Source: CAYOWK01 sp964407665
Lineage (GTDB): Bacteria; Pseudomonadota; Alphaproteobacteria; Caulobacterales; Hyphomonadaceae
Direction of reading: 5' to 3'
DNA: 64,000 nucleotides
Assembly (NCBI GenBank): GCA_964407665.1
Contig: CAYOWK010000020.1
Location: 1-64,000, forward strand
The position numbers and the translations under genes were made by a program. This document shows, piece after piece, positions 41,883 through 50,339 of this stretch. The notes under the pieces were generated by a model. It saw only the letters and a list, made by a program, of their open reading frames with translations. It made no database searches and was not told the origin of the DNA. Numbering within the stretch: the first letter of the stretch is position 1; each line of letters begins with the position of its first letter.

Positions 41883-43901
41883 CTACTGTTTCGCTTTCGG
41901 CTCTTTCGCGTCGGGCCGCCGGATCGACATGATCACGCCCGTCGCACTCGAAAGTTCGGCGTTGTCGAGGGCGCCGTCGGCGTCCTTGTCGAACTCCTTG
42001 AAGCGCGGCGTCAGGGCCGTTTTCACGAGGCCCCTGAGTTCGGCGAGTTCAACCTTTTCGTCGAGATTCTCGTCGAGCATGCCCATGACACGCCACGGGC
42101 GGAACGGCGCATTGGCGGCAAGCTGCGTCTCCCCGGACGTGCTAGCGACCGTCTCGCCTGCCCATTCGTAGTAGAAGGAGGTGTAGTGCATTTCCTCCCA
42201 GGACTGGTCGCCCCAGAAGACCGTGGCGGAGGGATCGGGGTTCGCGGCGTTGCGCACGGAATTGTCGTAGATGTAGGTCGAGACCAGTTTCGAGCCGGCG
42301 GGGACCTTGATCGGCTCCACGAAGTCGTACGTCCGCTGCCAGTTGAAATCGTAGCGCGGCAGATTGATCAGCATCTTCCGCGACCCGTCGGGCTTCACCA
42401 GCTCGAGGCTGCCAGAGATGCCGCGATAGTGCGTGTGCAGGAAGACCGAATAGAGCACCGCATCCTTCGTGAACTTGGAATAGGCGACTTCCCTGTGGTT
42501 CGGCGTGTTCGGGGGAATCTCGATGGAGTTGTCGACCGTCACCATATGGCGAAGCGCCCGCTCGGGGATTTCGCCCTCGGGATGGAAGTAGAGACCCATC
42601 TTCGAGGTGTCGGACGCCGCTACGCCGTAGGGCGTGTAGTGCATCTGGAAACCCATGTTGCCGCCGGGCGGCAGATATATGCCCATGCCGTCGGGCACCT
42701 CGAAGCTCTCTCCGCCGACGGCGTACTCGCCATAGTTGGCTTCCCACTGCCCCTGTGACGCCGGGCCTTTGCGGGGCGATCCCGGGATGTAGCCGGCAAG
42801 GATATGGTGCACGCCGCGACGGTCGCCGGGCAGGAGGGTCGCGGCCTTCACCCAGCGGCCTTTCGTCAGGGGATTGGCGGTGGCGGGATACTGGTACTCG
42901 ACGACGCCTGCGGCGGGCAGCGTATAGGTCGGCACTTCCAGCTCGAGGTCAGGCTTGCCGAGGGGCCATTCCGGCGCTGCGAGCTTGGCGGCGGCCAGCG
43001 GATCGGCGCCCTCCCCGCGCGTTGCGCCCGCCTCGATCCAGTGGACCAGCGTTCGCGTTTCAGCGTCGCTGAGGCCGGCGTCGTGCTTGAACACGCCCAC
43101 TTCCGGATCGGGATGCCAGGGCGGCATGCGGCCTGTGCGCACCGACTCGCGGATCATCGGGGCGAACCCCTTGACGACCGCGTAGCTGTCCATCGCGAAG
43201 GGTGCGATGCCGCCTTCCTGGTGACAGGCGACGCACTTCGCCTGGAGAATGGGCGCGACATCGCCGGCGTAGGAAATCTGCGCATGCGCCTTGGCGCGGG
43301 CGCGCTCGGGGAAGGCAATCGTAGCGCCCTTGCCGGCGACGCCTGACACCTTCACGAGGCGCCCGGCCTCGACGTCCGCGAGAGCTGCTGCGAGATAGCC
43401 TTTCGCCTTCTTCTTGGCGCCGGAGGCGTCGACCGGGCCGCGGTAGAGAACCTTGAGCGTGCGCGGCTCCAGCACGAAGGCCTCGCCAGCATGGGTCACG
43501 CCCATCTGCGCGCCGGCCAGCTGCAGACGGTCGTGGAGGATGGGGATGGTGTAGCCCTGCGCGCTGGCTTCTGCAGCGAGGGCGGCGCGGGTGACGCCCG
43601 GGGTCGAGTTCAGCATCAGGAACTCGACATCCGGATGAGCGGCTTTGAGCTTCTCGAGTTCTAGAGCCGCCCGGCGCGAAACCGCGTCACGATTGACCTG
43701 CGCGACAACCACGATCGCCTTCACATCAACGAGCCGGCGCAGTTCCTGCGCGTGGCCCGCATGATCAACCAGGCGGAAGTCATCCACCACTGAAGGGGTG
43801 GCGCGCGCCTCGCTCGCCCGCTCCATCGACGCTAGGGCGCCGCCTGTTATCGCGAGCGTCAGCGCAAGGGTGGTCGCCGTTACGATCCGAAGTTTCATCA
43901 T
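41883..43901 (-). CDS. Fusion of redoxin-like, cytochrome c, copper monooxygenase-like and EF-hand domains
   Basis: A 672-residue exported protein with a signal peptide ending near ALASMERASEA. Residues about 36-185 resemble an AhpC/redoxin fold but contain no Cys. A single haem c site CVACH is at 223-227, with a possible Met ligand in TGRMPPWHPDP. Residues about 310-590 resemble the type II ascorbate-dependent copper monooxygenase (PHM) core, with GVHHILAGYIPG, GFQMHYTPYG and FLHTHYRG as likely copper His motifs. Two EF-hands follow (DENLDEKVELAE, DKDADGALDNAE). Related architectures occur as uncharacterised proteins in Acidobacteria. Its reaction is unknown. It converges with the hydrolase gene. 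Confidence 0.85.
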   Translation of the reverse strand: MMKLRIVTATTLALTLAITGGALASMERASEARATPSVVDDFRLVDHAGHAQELRRLVDVKAIVVVAQVNRDAVSRRAALELEKLKAAHPDVEFLMLNSTPGVTRAALAAEASAQGYTIPILHDRLQLAGAQMGVTHAGEAFVLEPRTLKVLYRGPVDASGAKKKAKGYLAAALADVEAGRLVKVSGVAGKGATIAFPERARAKAHAQISYAGDVAPILQAKCVACHQEGGIAPFAMDSYAVVKGFAPMIRESVRTGRMPPWHPDPEVGVFKHDAGLSDAETRTLVHWIEAGATRGEGADPLAAAKLAAPEWPLGKPDLELEVPTYTLPAAGVVEYQYPATANPLTKGRWVKAATLLPGDRRGVHHILAGYIPGSPRKGPASQGQWEANYGEYAVGGESFEVPDGMGIYLPPGGNMGFQMHYTPYGVAASDTSKMGLYFHPEGEIPERALRHMVTVDNSIEIPPNTPNHREVAYSKFTKDAVLYSVFLHTHYRGISGSLELVKPDGSRKMLINLPRYDFNWQRTYDFVEPIKVPAGSKLVSTYIYDNSVRNAANPDPSATVFWGDQSWEEMHYTSFYYEWAGETVASTSGETQLAANAPFRPWRVMGMLDENLDEKVELAELRGLVKTALTPRFKEFDKDADGALDNAELSSATGVIMSIRRPDAKEPKAKQ

Positions 43902-44138
43902 GCCAACCCGTAATTGCGTTACGGCCTGACAGTGTCACCAGTCCGGGGAGGACGAAAAGACCCGGCGGCGGCGGTATTTTCGGGGCCCCGGCAGGTTTCC
44001 CCAGCGGTCTTGGATCAATTTCTGGAGGTGCGGCCCCGTGAGTGCTTTTCATCGGCTCACGATCCGGTTACATGGCCTGCGCCGGGGAGCAGCCGCTTCG
44101 CAGCCCTACCGTCTCAGCCATACGGGGATATTGATCAC

Positions 44139-44477
44139 ATGGCCCACGCCGAACCCGCCCACTCCGGCCCGATCGAAACGCCGCCGCCGCATACGGACGC
44201 CTACATGGACATGGCCGCCAAGCGGAACATGTGGAGCGCCTTCGGAACGCTCACGGCCTGGGGCTCGCTCATCATCCTGCTGACGGTTGGCTATGCCGTG
44301 TTCACGATCACCATGGGTATTCCGTGGATCGGCGCGATGATCGGCTTTGCCGCCTTCGGGATCGCCGTCGGCCTGCTGATGAACCTCGGCGGCGCGTGGA
44401 TCGCCACCGTGGTCGGCCTCTGCGTGCTGGGGCTGTTCATCCAGCTTCTGGTCTTCCTCGGCTCCTCGCTGTTCTAG
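44139..44477 (+). CDS. aa3-type cytochrome c oxidase subunit IV (alphaproteobacterial type)
   Basis: A 112-residue protein. After a hydrophilic N-terminus comes HTDAYMDMAAKRNMWSAFGTLTAWGSLIILLTVGY, the signature of the small subunit IV of proteobacterial aa3 oxidases. Two more hydrophobic segments follow (about 60-105), making it longer than the one-helix version of about 50 residues. The ATG at 44139 was chosen; the longer frame from 43914 has no similarity. It ends 6 bp before pntAA, so it is probably co-transcribed with the transhydrogenase, as often seen in alphaproteobacteria. Confidence 0.85.
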   Translation: MAHAEPAHSGPIETPPPHTDAYMDMAAKRNMWSAFGTLTAWGSLIILLTVGYAVFTITMGIPWIGAMIGFAAFGIAVGLLMNLGGAWIATVVGLCVLGLFIQLLVFLGSSLF

Positions 44478-44483
44478 GCCATC

Positions 44484-45614
44484 ATGCGCATCGCCGTCCT
44501 CAAGGAGCGCCGCGCCGGTGAACGCCGCGTGGCCGCCACTCCGGAAACCGTCAAGAAGCTGATCGCGCTTGGACACACCGTGGCCGTCGAGTCGGGAGCC
44601 GGCATCGAGGCTGGCGTTCGCGACAGCGACTACACGGCCGCCGGAGCGACAATTGCCGCGACGCCTGCGGATGTTCTGAAGGCTGCCGAGGCGGTCTTCG
44701 CAGTTCGCACGCCGGGAGCCGCCGAACTGGCGCTGATCCCGGCTGGGGCCGCCTTGATCGCCCAGCTCGAGCCCTACGCCGCCAAGGCCGAGGCCAAGGA
44801 CTGGGCCGCCAGGGGCGTGATGGCGGTCGCCATGGAATTCGTGCCGCGCATCACGCGCGCGCAGGTCATGGACGTGCTGTCCAGCCAGGCGAACCTCGCC
44901 GGCTACCGGGCCGTCATCGAAGGCGCCGCACTTTACGGCCGCGCCATGCCGATGATGATGACCGCTGCCGGCACCGTCGCTGCCGCCAAGTGCTTCATCA
45001 TGGGCGCCGGCGTCGCCGGTCTGCAGGCCATCGCCACCGCCCGCCGTCTGGGCGGCGTGGTGTCGGCCACCGACGTTCGCCCCGCCGCCAAGGAACAGGT
45101 CGCCTCGCTGGGCGCGAAGTTCGTCGCGGTCGAGGACGATGAATTCAAGGCCGCCGAGACGGCTGCCGGATACGCCAAGGCGATGTCCCCGGAATACCAG
45201 GCGAAACAGGCGGCGCTGGTCGCAGCCCACATCGCCAAGCAGGACATTGTGGTCACGACCGCACTGATCCCGGCCCGCGCTGCGCCGATCCTGGTCACCG
45301 AAGACATGGTGAAATCCATGCGTCCCGGCTCGGTCGTCATCGATATGGCCGTGGCGCAGGGCGGCAACTGCCCGCTGTCGAAGCCGGATGAAGTGGTCGA
45401 TGTCGGCGGCGTCAAGGTTGCGGGCTTCACCAATCTGCCGAGCCGCATGGCGGCGGATTCCTCGGCGCTCTACGCCAAGAACCTGCTGGCCTTCCTGCCG
45501 CTGATGACGGGCGAGGACGCCGCACTGTCCCCCAAATGGGACGACGAGATCGTCAAGGCCGCCGTGATCACGCGCGACGGCCAGGTCGTTCACCCGTCGC
45601 TGAAAGATGGCTGA
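44484..45614 (+). CDS. pntAA: NAD(P) transhydrogenase subunit alpha part 1 (domain I)
   Basis: A 376-residue soluble subunit that binds NAD(H). It starts MRIAVLKERRAGERRVAATPETVKKL and carries VMDVLSSQANLAGYRAVIEGA. The nucleotide fold is IMGAGVAGLQAIATARRLGGVVSATDVRP, then GGNCPLSKPDEVV. Length is normal for the three-gene form. With the membrane part 2 and PntB it couples hydride transfer from NADH to NADP+ to proton entry, supplying NADPH for biosynthesis such as GltBD. Confidence 0.96.
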   Translation: MRIAVLKERRAGERRVAATPETVKKLIALGHTVAVESGAGIEAGVRDSDYTAAGATIAATPADVLKAAEAVFAVRTPGAAELALIPAGAALIAQLEPYAAKAEAKDWAARGVMAVAMEFVPRITRAQVMDVLSSQANLAGYRAVIEGAALYGRAMPMMMTAAGTVAAAKCFIMGAGVAGLQAIATARRLGGVVSATDVRPAAKEQVASLGAKFVAVEDDEFKAAETAAGYAKAMSPEYQAKQAALVAAHIAKQDIVVTTALIPARAAPILVTEDMVKSMRPGSVVIDMAVAQGGNCPLSKPDEVVDVGGVKVAGFTNLPSRMAADSSALYAKNLLAFLPLMTGEDAALSPKWDDEIVKAAVITRDGQVVHPSLKDG

Positions 45615-45616
45615 CG

Positions 45617-45820
45617 GTGTCGAAACCCATCGGCCTGATGTTGACGATCGTCGGGCTGATACTCGCCGTATGGTTCGTGCAGCAGCTTCTGCTGCCCGGT
45701 CCGGCGGCGCTCACCGCCTTCATCATCGCGGCCATGGCTGTGGCGATGCTGTCCGTGGGCATCCGCTACATTCTCAAGCCCGCACCGCCGAAGAAACCGA
45801 AAAAGCCAAAACAGCCGTGA
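45617..45820 (+). CDS. Small two-helix membrane protein inside the pnt operon
   Basis: A 67-residue protein if started at GTG 45617, 2 bp after the pntAA stop; ATG 45638 (MLTIVG) is an alternative. Two hydrophobic helices (IGLMLTIVGLILAVWFVQQLLL and ALTAFIIAAMAVAMLSVGIRYIL) are followed by a basic, Pro-rich tail (KPAPPKKPKKPKQP). The frame is uninterrupted and fills the gap between pntAA and pntAB. The usual operon has no such gene. Function unknown; it could be an accessory subunit. Confidence 0.6.
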   Translation: MSKPIGLMLTIVGLILAVWFVQQLLLPGPAALTAFIIAAMAVAMLSVGIRYILKPAPPKKPKKPKQP

Positions 45821-45863
45821 CCGGCCAACCAGACGCAACCAGAAAGACATTGGGGCGCCCGAC

Positions 45864-46277
45864 ATGCTGAAACGTACTGCACTCCTCGCCGGCGCCGCGC
45901 TGATGCTGGCCGCGCCCGCTTTCGCCGCGTCCTCCGGCGCAGAAGGCGGCGTCGACCCGCTGATCTTCCGCCTCGCCATCTTCGTGCTGTCGATCTTCGT
46001 CGGCTATTACGTCGTCTGGTCGGTCACGCCCGCGCTGCACACGCCTCTGATGGCCGTCACCAACGCGATCTCCTCGGTGATCATCGTCGGCGCGCTGGTC
46101 GCCGCCGCCGCCGGATCGGGCGATGTGCTGACGGGCGACCTTGCACTGTCGAAAGGCTTTGGCGGCGTCGCCGTCGCACTGGCCGCCGTCAACATCTTCG
46201 GCGGCTTCCTCGTCACCCAGCGCATGCTGGCCATGTACAAGAAGAAAGACAAACCGGCTGCGAAGTCCGGGCACTAG
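45864..46277 (+). CDS. pntAB: NAD(P) transhydrogenase subunit alpha part 2 (membrane)
   Basis: A 137-residue membrane subunit. An N-terminal signal-like segment (LLAGAALMLAAPAFA) is followed by three helices: DPLIFRLAIFVLSIFVGYYVVWSVTPALHTPLMAVTNAISSVIIVGALVAAAA, then GFGGVAVALAAVNIFGGFLVTQRMLAMYKKK. The HTPLMAVTNAISS motif is diagnostic of the alpha-subunit domain II, and it contributes to the proton channel with PntB. The signal-like extension is longer than in the shortest homologues of about 100 residues. Confidence 0.95.
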   Translation: MLKRTALLAGAALMLAAPAFAASSGAEGGVDPLIFRLAIFVLSIFVGYYVVWSVTPALHTPLMAVTNAISSVIIVGALVAAAAGSGDVLTGDLALSKGFGGVAVALAAVNIFGGFLVTQRMLAMYKKKDKPAAKSGH

Positions 46278-46328
46278 CCCGCAAGCTGACGTGTCTGACC
46301 TGACCATCTTCCGGGGGACGGAACCCAA

Positions 46329-47735
46329 ATGAACGCCAACCTCGCCGCCCTGCTCTACCTCGTCTCGGGCATGCTTTTCATCCTCGCGTTGCGCGGACTG
46401 TCGAGCCCTGAAACAGCGCGCAAGGGCGCGCGTAACGGCATTATCGGGATGACGATCTCGATCCTGACGACGCTGGCCCTGGCCTGGCCGCTCGACGGGC
46501 TCACCATCGGCATCATCCTCGCTGGCATGGTCGTCGGCGGCGGCGTCGGGGGCTATATCGCCCGCAAGATCCCGATGACGGCGATGCCACAGCTGGTTGC
46601 AGCCTTCCACTCGCTCGTCGGCCTCGCTGCCGTTCTGGTGGCCGCTGCTGCCCTCTATGCGCCGGTCTCGTTCAACATCGGCGTTCCAGGCGAACTGCAC
46701 CTCGCCTCGATCATCGAACTGTCGCTGGGCTCGGCCATCGGCGCACTGACGTTCACCGGTTCGGTCATCGCCTTCGCCAAGCTCAACGGCAACATGTCGG
46801 GCGCGCCGATCATCCTGCCCGCCCGCCACCTGCTGAACATCGCGCTGGCCGCCGGCATTGTCGGCCTGACGGTCGCCATGTGTGTCACCAGCGGCGCCGA
46901 GCCGTGGATGTTCTGGGCGCTAACGGCGCTGGCCCTGATCCTCGGCGTGACGCTGATCATCCCCATCGGCGGCGCCGACATGCCGGTCGTCGTCTCCATG
47001 CTGAACTCCTACTCCGGCTGGGCCGCCGCCGCGCTCGGCTTCACGCTGGAGAACAACGCCCTGATCATTACCGGCGCGCTGGTGGGATCGTCGGGCGCGA
47101 TCCTCTCCTACATCATGTGCAAGGCGATGAACCGCAGCTTCATCTCGGTCATCCTGGGCGGCTTCGGCGCCGAGGCGGCTGCAGGCGGCGCGGATGCGGG
47201 TCCCGCCAAGCCCGTGAAGATCGGCTCGGCCGACGACGCCGCCTTCATCATGAAGAACGCATCGAAGGTGATCATCGTCCCCGGCTACGGCATGGCCGTC
47301 GCGCAGGCCCAGCACGCGCTGAAAGAGATGGCCGAGAAGCTGAAGGAAGAAGGCGTCGAGGTTTCCTACGCCATCCACCCCGTCGCGGGCCGGATGCCGG
47401 GCCACATGAACGTGCTGCTCGCCGAAGCTCAGGTGCCCTACGACGAGGTGTTCGAGCTGGAGGACATCAACTCCGAGTTCGCGCAGGCCGACGTCGCGTT
47501 CGTCATCGGCGCCAACGACGTCACCAACCCCGACGCCGAGACCAACCCGCAATCGCCGATCTACGGCATGCCGGTGCTGAAGGTCTGGAACGCCAAGACG
47601 GTGTTCTTCATCAAGCGATCGCTGGCTTCGGGCTACGCCGGCGTCGAGAACCCGCTGTTCTTCCGCGACAACACCATGATGCTACTGGGCGACGCCAAGA
47701 AGATGACCGAGAGCATCGTGAAGTCGTTCGCCTAG
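46329..47735 (+). CDS. pntB: NAD(P) transhydrogenase subunit beta
   Basis: A 468-residue subunit. About nine membrane helices occupy residues 1-270, with GGADMPVVVSMLNSYSGWAAAALGFTLENNALIITGALVGSSGAILSYIMCKAMNRSF. Domain III binds NADP(H) through VIIVPGYGMAVAQAQHAL, HPVAGRMPGHMNVLLAEA, GANDVTNPDAETNPQSPIYGMPVL and KRSLASGYAGVENPLF. GGGGGAC-like purines precede the ATG. It is the last gene of the operon and converges with exoD across 3 bp. Confidence 0.97.
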   Translation: MNANLAALLYLVSGMLFILALRGLSSPETARKGARNGIIGMTISILTTLALAWPLDGLTIGIILAGMVVGGGVGGYIARKIPMTAMPQLVAAFHSLVGLAAVLVAAAALYAPVSFNIGVPGELHLASIIELSLGSAIGALTFTGSVIAFAKLNGNMSGAPIILPARHLLNIALAAGIVGLTVAMCVTSGAEPWMFWALTALALILGVTLIIPIGGADMPVVVSMLNSYSGWAAAALGFTLENNALIITGALVGSSGAILSYIMCKAMNRSFISVILGGFGAEAAAGGADAGPAKPVKIGSADDAAFIMKNASKVIIVPGYGMAVAQAQHALKEMAEKLKEEGVEVSYAIHPVAGRMPGHMNVLLAEAQVPYDEVFELEDINSEFAQADVAFVIGANDVTNPDAETNPQSPIYGMPVLKVWNAKTVFFIKRSLASGYAGVENPLFFRDNTMMLLGDAKKMTESIVKSFA

Positions 47736-47738
47736 AGG

Positions 47739-48380
47739 TCAAAGCAGCAGGAAGGCGATGCCGCCTGCACCTGCTAACGCCGTACCGACACCGATCAGCG
47801 CCAGCAGCCCGTCGCGCGCTGTGACCGCCAGTCCAAGCAGGATGAGCGCGCCGCCCGGTATTGCCGTGGCGAAGGGGATGATCTCCAGCGGGATTAGGAT
47901 CACGCAGAGGCCGATGCAGACAACGGCAATGACCTGAATCATCGGCGGCTTCATCATGAAGTCCAGACGGCGGCGGATGACGCTGTCGATCCTGCCGATC
48001 AGCCCACCGCCCTTCTCCCGGGACTTCTCCAGACCTTCACGCGAGAAGCTCATCTTGCCGAGCAGGGACGGGATGACAGGTTTCTCGCGGCCGAGCAGAA
48101 GTTCGAGGCAGACGAACGCAATCACTGCGCCGAGGACGATCGGCACACCGGGGAGTGCGCCGGTCGGCAGGGTGAGAAGCAGCGCCGGGACGAGGATCAG
48201 CGGCCCGAATGCGCGCGATCCAAAGGCGTCGAGCGCATCGCTCAGCTTTACCTTGTCCTGCCCCTCGGTCTTCTCGAGGAGGCAGTCCAGCGCATCGCCA
48301 AGACCATGGATCGCGGGTTTGCCGCCGGAGTTCGCGCCGGTGCTGGTGGATCCGCGCGTGGCGACCGAACCATCTGCCAT
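47739..48380 (-). CDS. ExoD-family membrane protein
   Basis: A 213-residue protein started at ATG 48380, which GGAGGTG precedes. A Ser/Gly-rich leader precedes LSDALDAFGSRAFGPLILVPALLLTLPTGALPGVPIVLG, the hallmark of the ExoD family. C-terminal helices follow (IQVIAVVCIGLCVILIPLEIIPF and ALILLGLAVTARDGLLALIGVG). Family members are named for an exopolysaccharide and nodulation phenotype in Sinorhizobium; the molecular role is unclear. The PMP3-like gene lies 2 bp upstream on the same strand. Confidence 0.92.
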   Translation of the reverse strand: MADGSVATRGSTSTGANSGGKPAIHGLGDALDCLLEKTEGQDKVKLSDALDAFGSRAFGPLILVPALLLTLPTGALPGVPIVLGAVIAFVCLELLLGREKPVIPSLLGKMSFSREGLEKSREKGGGLIGRIDSVIRRRLDFMMKPPMIQVIAVVCIGLCVILIPLEIIPFATAIPGGALILLGLAVTARDGLLALIGVGTALAGAGGIAFLLL

Positions 48381-48382
48381 GG

Positions 48383-48571
48383 TCACCTCCGAGAGAGAAT
48401 GATCCAGAGCGCGTGGATGATGCCGGGGATATAGCCCAGCAGCGTCAGAACGATGTTCAGCCAGAAATGGAGACTGAGGCCGACCTGCATGAAGACGCCC
48501 ACAGGCGGCAGCAGGATGGCCAGAATGATGCGAAAGATGTCGCCGCCGGTGGCGGTGGAGCGGGCAGCCAT
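48383..48571 (-). CDS. YqaE/PMP3 family small membrane protein
   Basis: A 62-residue proteolipid. AGGAGG precedes the ATG. It has the two-helix PMP3 pattern IFRIILAILLPPVGVFMQVGLSLHFWLNIVLTLLGYIPGIIHALWII. Members affect membrane potential and salt tolerance in yeast and plants and are often stress-induced in bacteria. The stop is 2 bp from the exoD start, so both form one unit. Confidence 0.93.
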   Translation of the reverse strand: MAARSTATGGDIFRIILAILLPPVGVFMQVGLSLHFWLNIVLTLLGYIPGIIHALWIILSRR

Positions 48572-48638
48572 GGCGGCCTCCTGACAGCAGGTTGAGCTCT
48601 CTCAACGCATGTCAGGCCGATTTGCTCCCGCAACGCAC

Positions 48639-49208
48639 CTATGGGCGCTCCGTGCCCCTGGCTGCGAGCACGAACAGCAGGAGGGCGAAGACAACCTCGA
48701 TCGCTCCACCAGCCGCCGCCATCATCACAGGCGGGGCATCGAAGACGATGATCGCAAGCGAGCCGAGCGCCACCAGAACGCTGCCGAGCGCGATGAACGC
48801 CCACGATCCATAGACCGTCGCAAAGGTGAAATAGCGCGAGCCGATCACCAGCAGCATGGCGGGATAGAACCAGCCGGGCTCGTTGTGGGAGATAACCCAC
48901 GCGAGAAGGAAGCCCGCCATGAGCATGACTGTGCTCTGCAACGCCAGCATCGACAGCGGATTCTTGGGGTGCGCCGCAGGCGCCCTCATCACGAACCGGG
49001 CAAGCAGGACTGAAACGGGGTGGATCAGCATGCCGCCCACAAACAGCGCCAGCATGCTCGTCTCGAACGAGACGAAGTGAGCGGCCGACGCTGCAGCAAG
49101 CCAGACGAGTCCCGAAACGAGCACGCCGGGCGCGCCGCCGATATATCCCGAACGCATGTCGCGCTGGGCCTCGCCTATGCCCGGGCCTGAAGTGTCGCTC
49201 GCCGCCAT
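48639..49208 (-). CDS. Multi-pass membrane protein, DUF7010-like
   Basis: A 189-residue protein started at ATG 49208. After a soluble leader (DTSGPGIGEAQRDMRSGYIGGAPGVLVSGLVWLAAA) it has six hydrophobic helices, with HPVSVLLARFV between helices two and three and PAMLLVIGSRYFTFATVYG in the middle. This fits uncharacterised proteins I recall as DUF7010; the family number is from memory. The gene is divergent from the DinB gene and same-strand upstream of the PMP3-like gene. Function unknown. Confidence 0.72.
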   Translation of the reverse strand: MAASDTSGPGIGEAQRDMRSGYIGGAPGVLVSGLVWLAAASAAHFVSFETSMLALFVGGMLIHPVSVLLARFVMRAPAAHPKNPLSMLALQSTVMLMAGFLLAWVISHNEPGWFYPAMLLVIGSRYFTFATVYGSWAFIALGSVLVALGSLAIIVFDAPPVMMAAAGGAIEVVFALLLFVLAARGTERP

Positions 49209-49300
49209 ATTGTGTCTCCCGCGTCCCGCTCTATCCTGCTTCAGCACCCGTCCGCGGATCAACGTTTTTCACGGGTCGGAACGCGCCAGGGGGACCCGGG

Positions 49301-49804
49301 ATGCTCGCACAGATACGCCACCTCGCCGGGTACAACGCATGGGCCAACAGACGCCTCTACGAGGCGGCGGCGCAGCTGGCGGACGAGCAGGTCTGGCGGG
49401 ATCTGGGTCTGTTCTTCGGTAGTCTGGGCGGTACACTCAACCACATTCTGGTCGCCGACCGGGTCTGGATGAAGCGGTTCACGGGCGCGGGCGATCACCC
49501 CGCGACGCTCAGCGCCATCCTCCACCGCGAGCTTGCCGACCTCCGCGCCGCCCGCGAGGCGGAGGACGCCCGGATCGTCGCTTGGGCGGCCGGCCTGACG
49601 CCCGAGGCGCTGGACTCCGAGTTCACGTACCGGATGATGACCCGGCCAGACATGGTGACCTCAACGCTTTGGCCGGACGTCCTGCACGTCTTCAACCACC
49701 AGACCCACCACAGGGGACAAGCGCATACCGGCCTCTCGCTGCTGACCGGACAGGAGCCCCCGTCACTCGACATGATCGTCTATGCACGGGCGTTGAAGGC
49801 TTGA
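49301..49804 (+). CDS. DinB family protein
   Basis: A 167-residue four-helix-bundle protein. It begins MLAQIRHLAGYNAWANRRLYEAA, with GGTLNHILVADRVWMKRF carrying the first metal His and HVFNHQTHHRGQAHTGL the other two, so the His triad is complete. Family members are metal-dependent hydrolases or thiol transferases (bacillithiol or mycothiol S-transferase type). The thiol used by this organism would be glutathione, so function is open. GGGGGAC lies just before the ATG. Confidence 0.93.
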   Translation: MLAQIRHLAGYNAWANRRLYEAAAQLADEQVWRDLGLFFGSLGGTLNHILVADRVWMKRFTGAGDHPATLSAILHRELADLRAAREAEDARIVAWAAGLTPEALDSEFTYRMMTRPDMVTSTLWPDVLHVFNHQTHHRGQAHTGLSLLTGQEPPSLDMIVYARALKA

Positions 49805-49882
49805 GCGCGGGCGACAATTTCATGGCCCCTGTCGGTCTGGCCCCCGCCCATCCGTCCTCCGGTCATTCAAGGGGAGACGGCC

Positions 49883-50281
49883 ATGATCGATACGCCTTCA
49901 CAGACCCGCGCCTTCACGATCATCGGCTGGACGCTGTCTGGCCTCGCGGGCGCGTTTCTCGCCTTTTCGGCCAGCCTCAAGTTCCTGATGCCGGATGTGG
50001 TGCGCGAGACGATGGAGGGGCTCGGCTGGCCGGCCCACCATGACCTCCTGATCGGCGTCATCGAGGTGGCATGCGTCCTCCTCTATCTCGTGCCGCAGAC
50101 CGCCCTGCTTGGCGCGGTCCTTGAGACTGCACTGCTGGGCGGCGCGATCGCCACCAACGTCAGGGTCGACAATCCGCTGTTCAGCCATGAGCTGTTCGGC
50201 GTCTATATGGCGCTGTTTGTCTGGGGCGGCCTGTGGTTCCGCGACCCTCGCATGCGCGCCCTGCTGCCCTTTCGCCGGTAG
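49883..50281 (+). CDS. DoxX family membrane protein
   Basis: A 132-residue protein with four hydrophobic helices. Features are GWTLSGLAGAFLAFSASLKFLMP, HHDLLIGVIEVACVLLYLVPQTALLGAVLETALLGGAIATNVRV and GVYMALFVWGGLWFRDPRM, matching the DoxX-like family. AGGGGAG precedes the ATG by about 7 bp. Members are linked to redox homeostasis or simply uncharacterised. It lies 78 bp downstream of the dinB-type gene on the same strand. Confidence 0.88.
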   Translation: MIDTPSQTRAFTIIGWTLSGLAGAFLAFSASLKFLMPDVVRETMEGLGWPAHHDLLIGVIEVACVLLYLVPQTALLGAVLETALLGGAIATNVRVDNPLFSHELFGVYMALFVWGGLWFRDPRMRALLPFRR

Positions 50282-50339
50282 CTTCCTAACAGCGCCACAC
50301 CGCGCTACCCTTCTCCTGGGACAGGGCAAGGGGCGGCGC

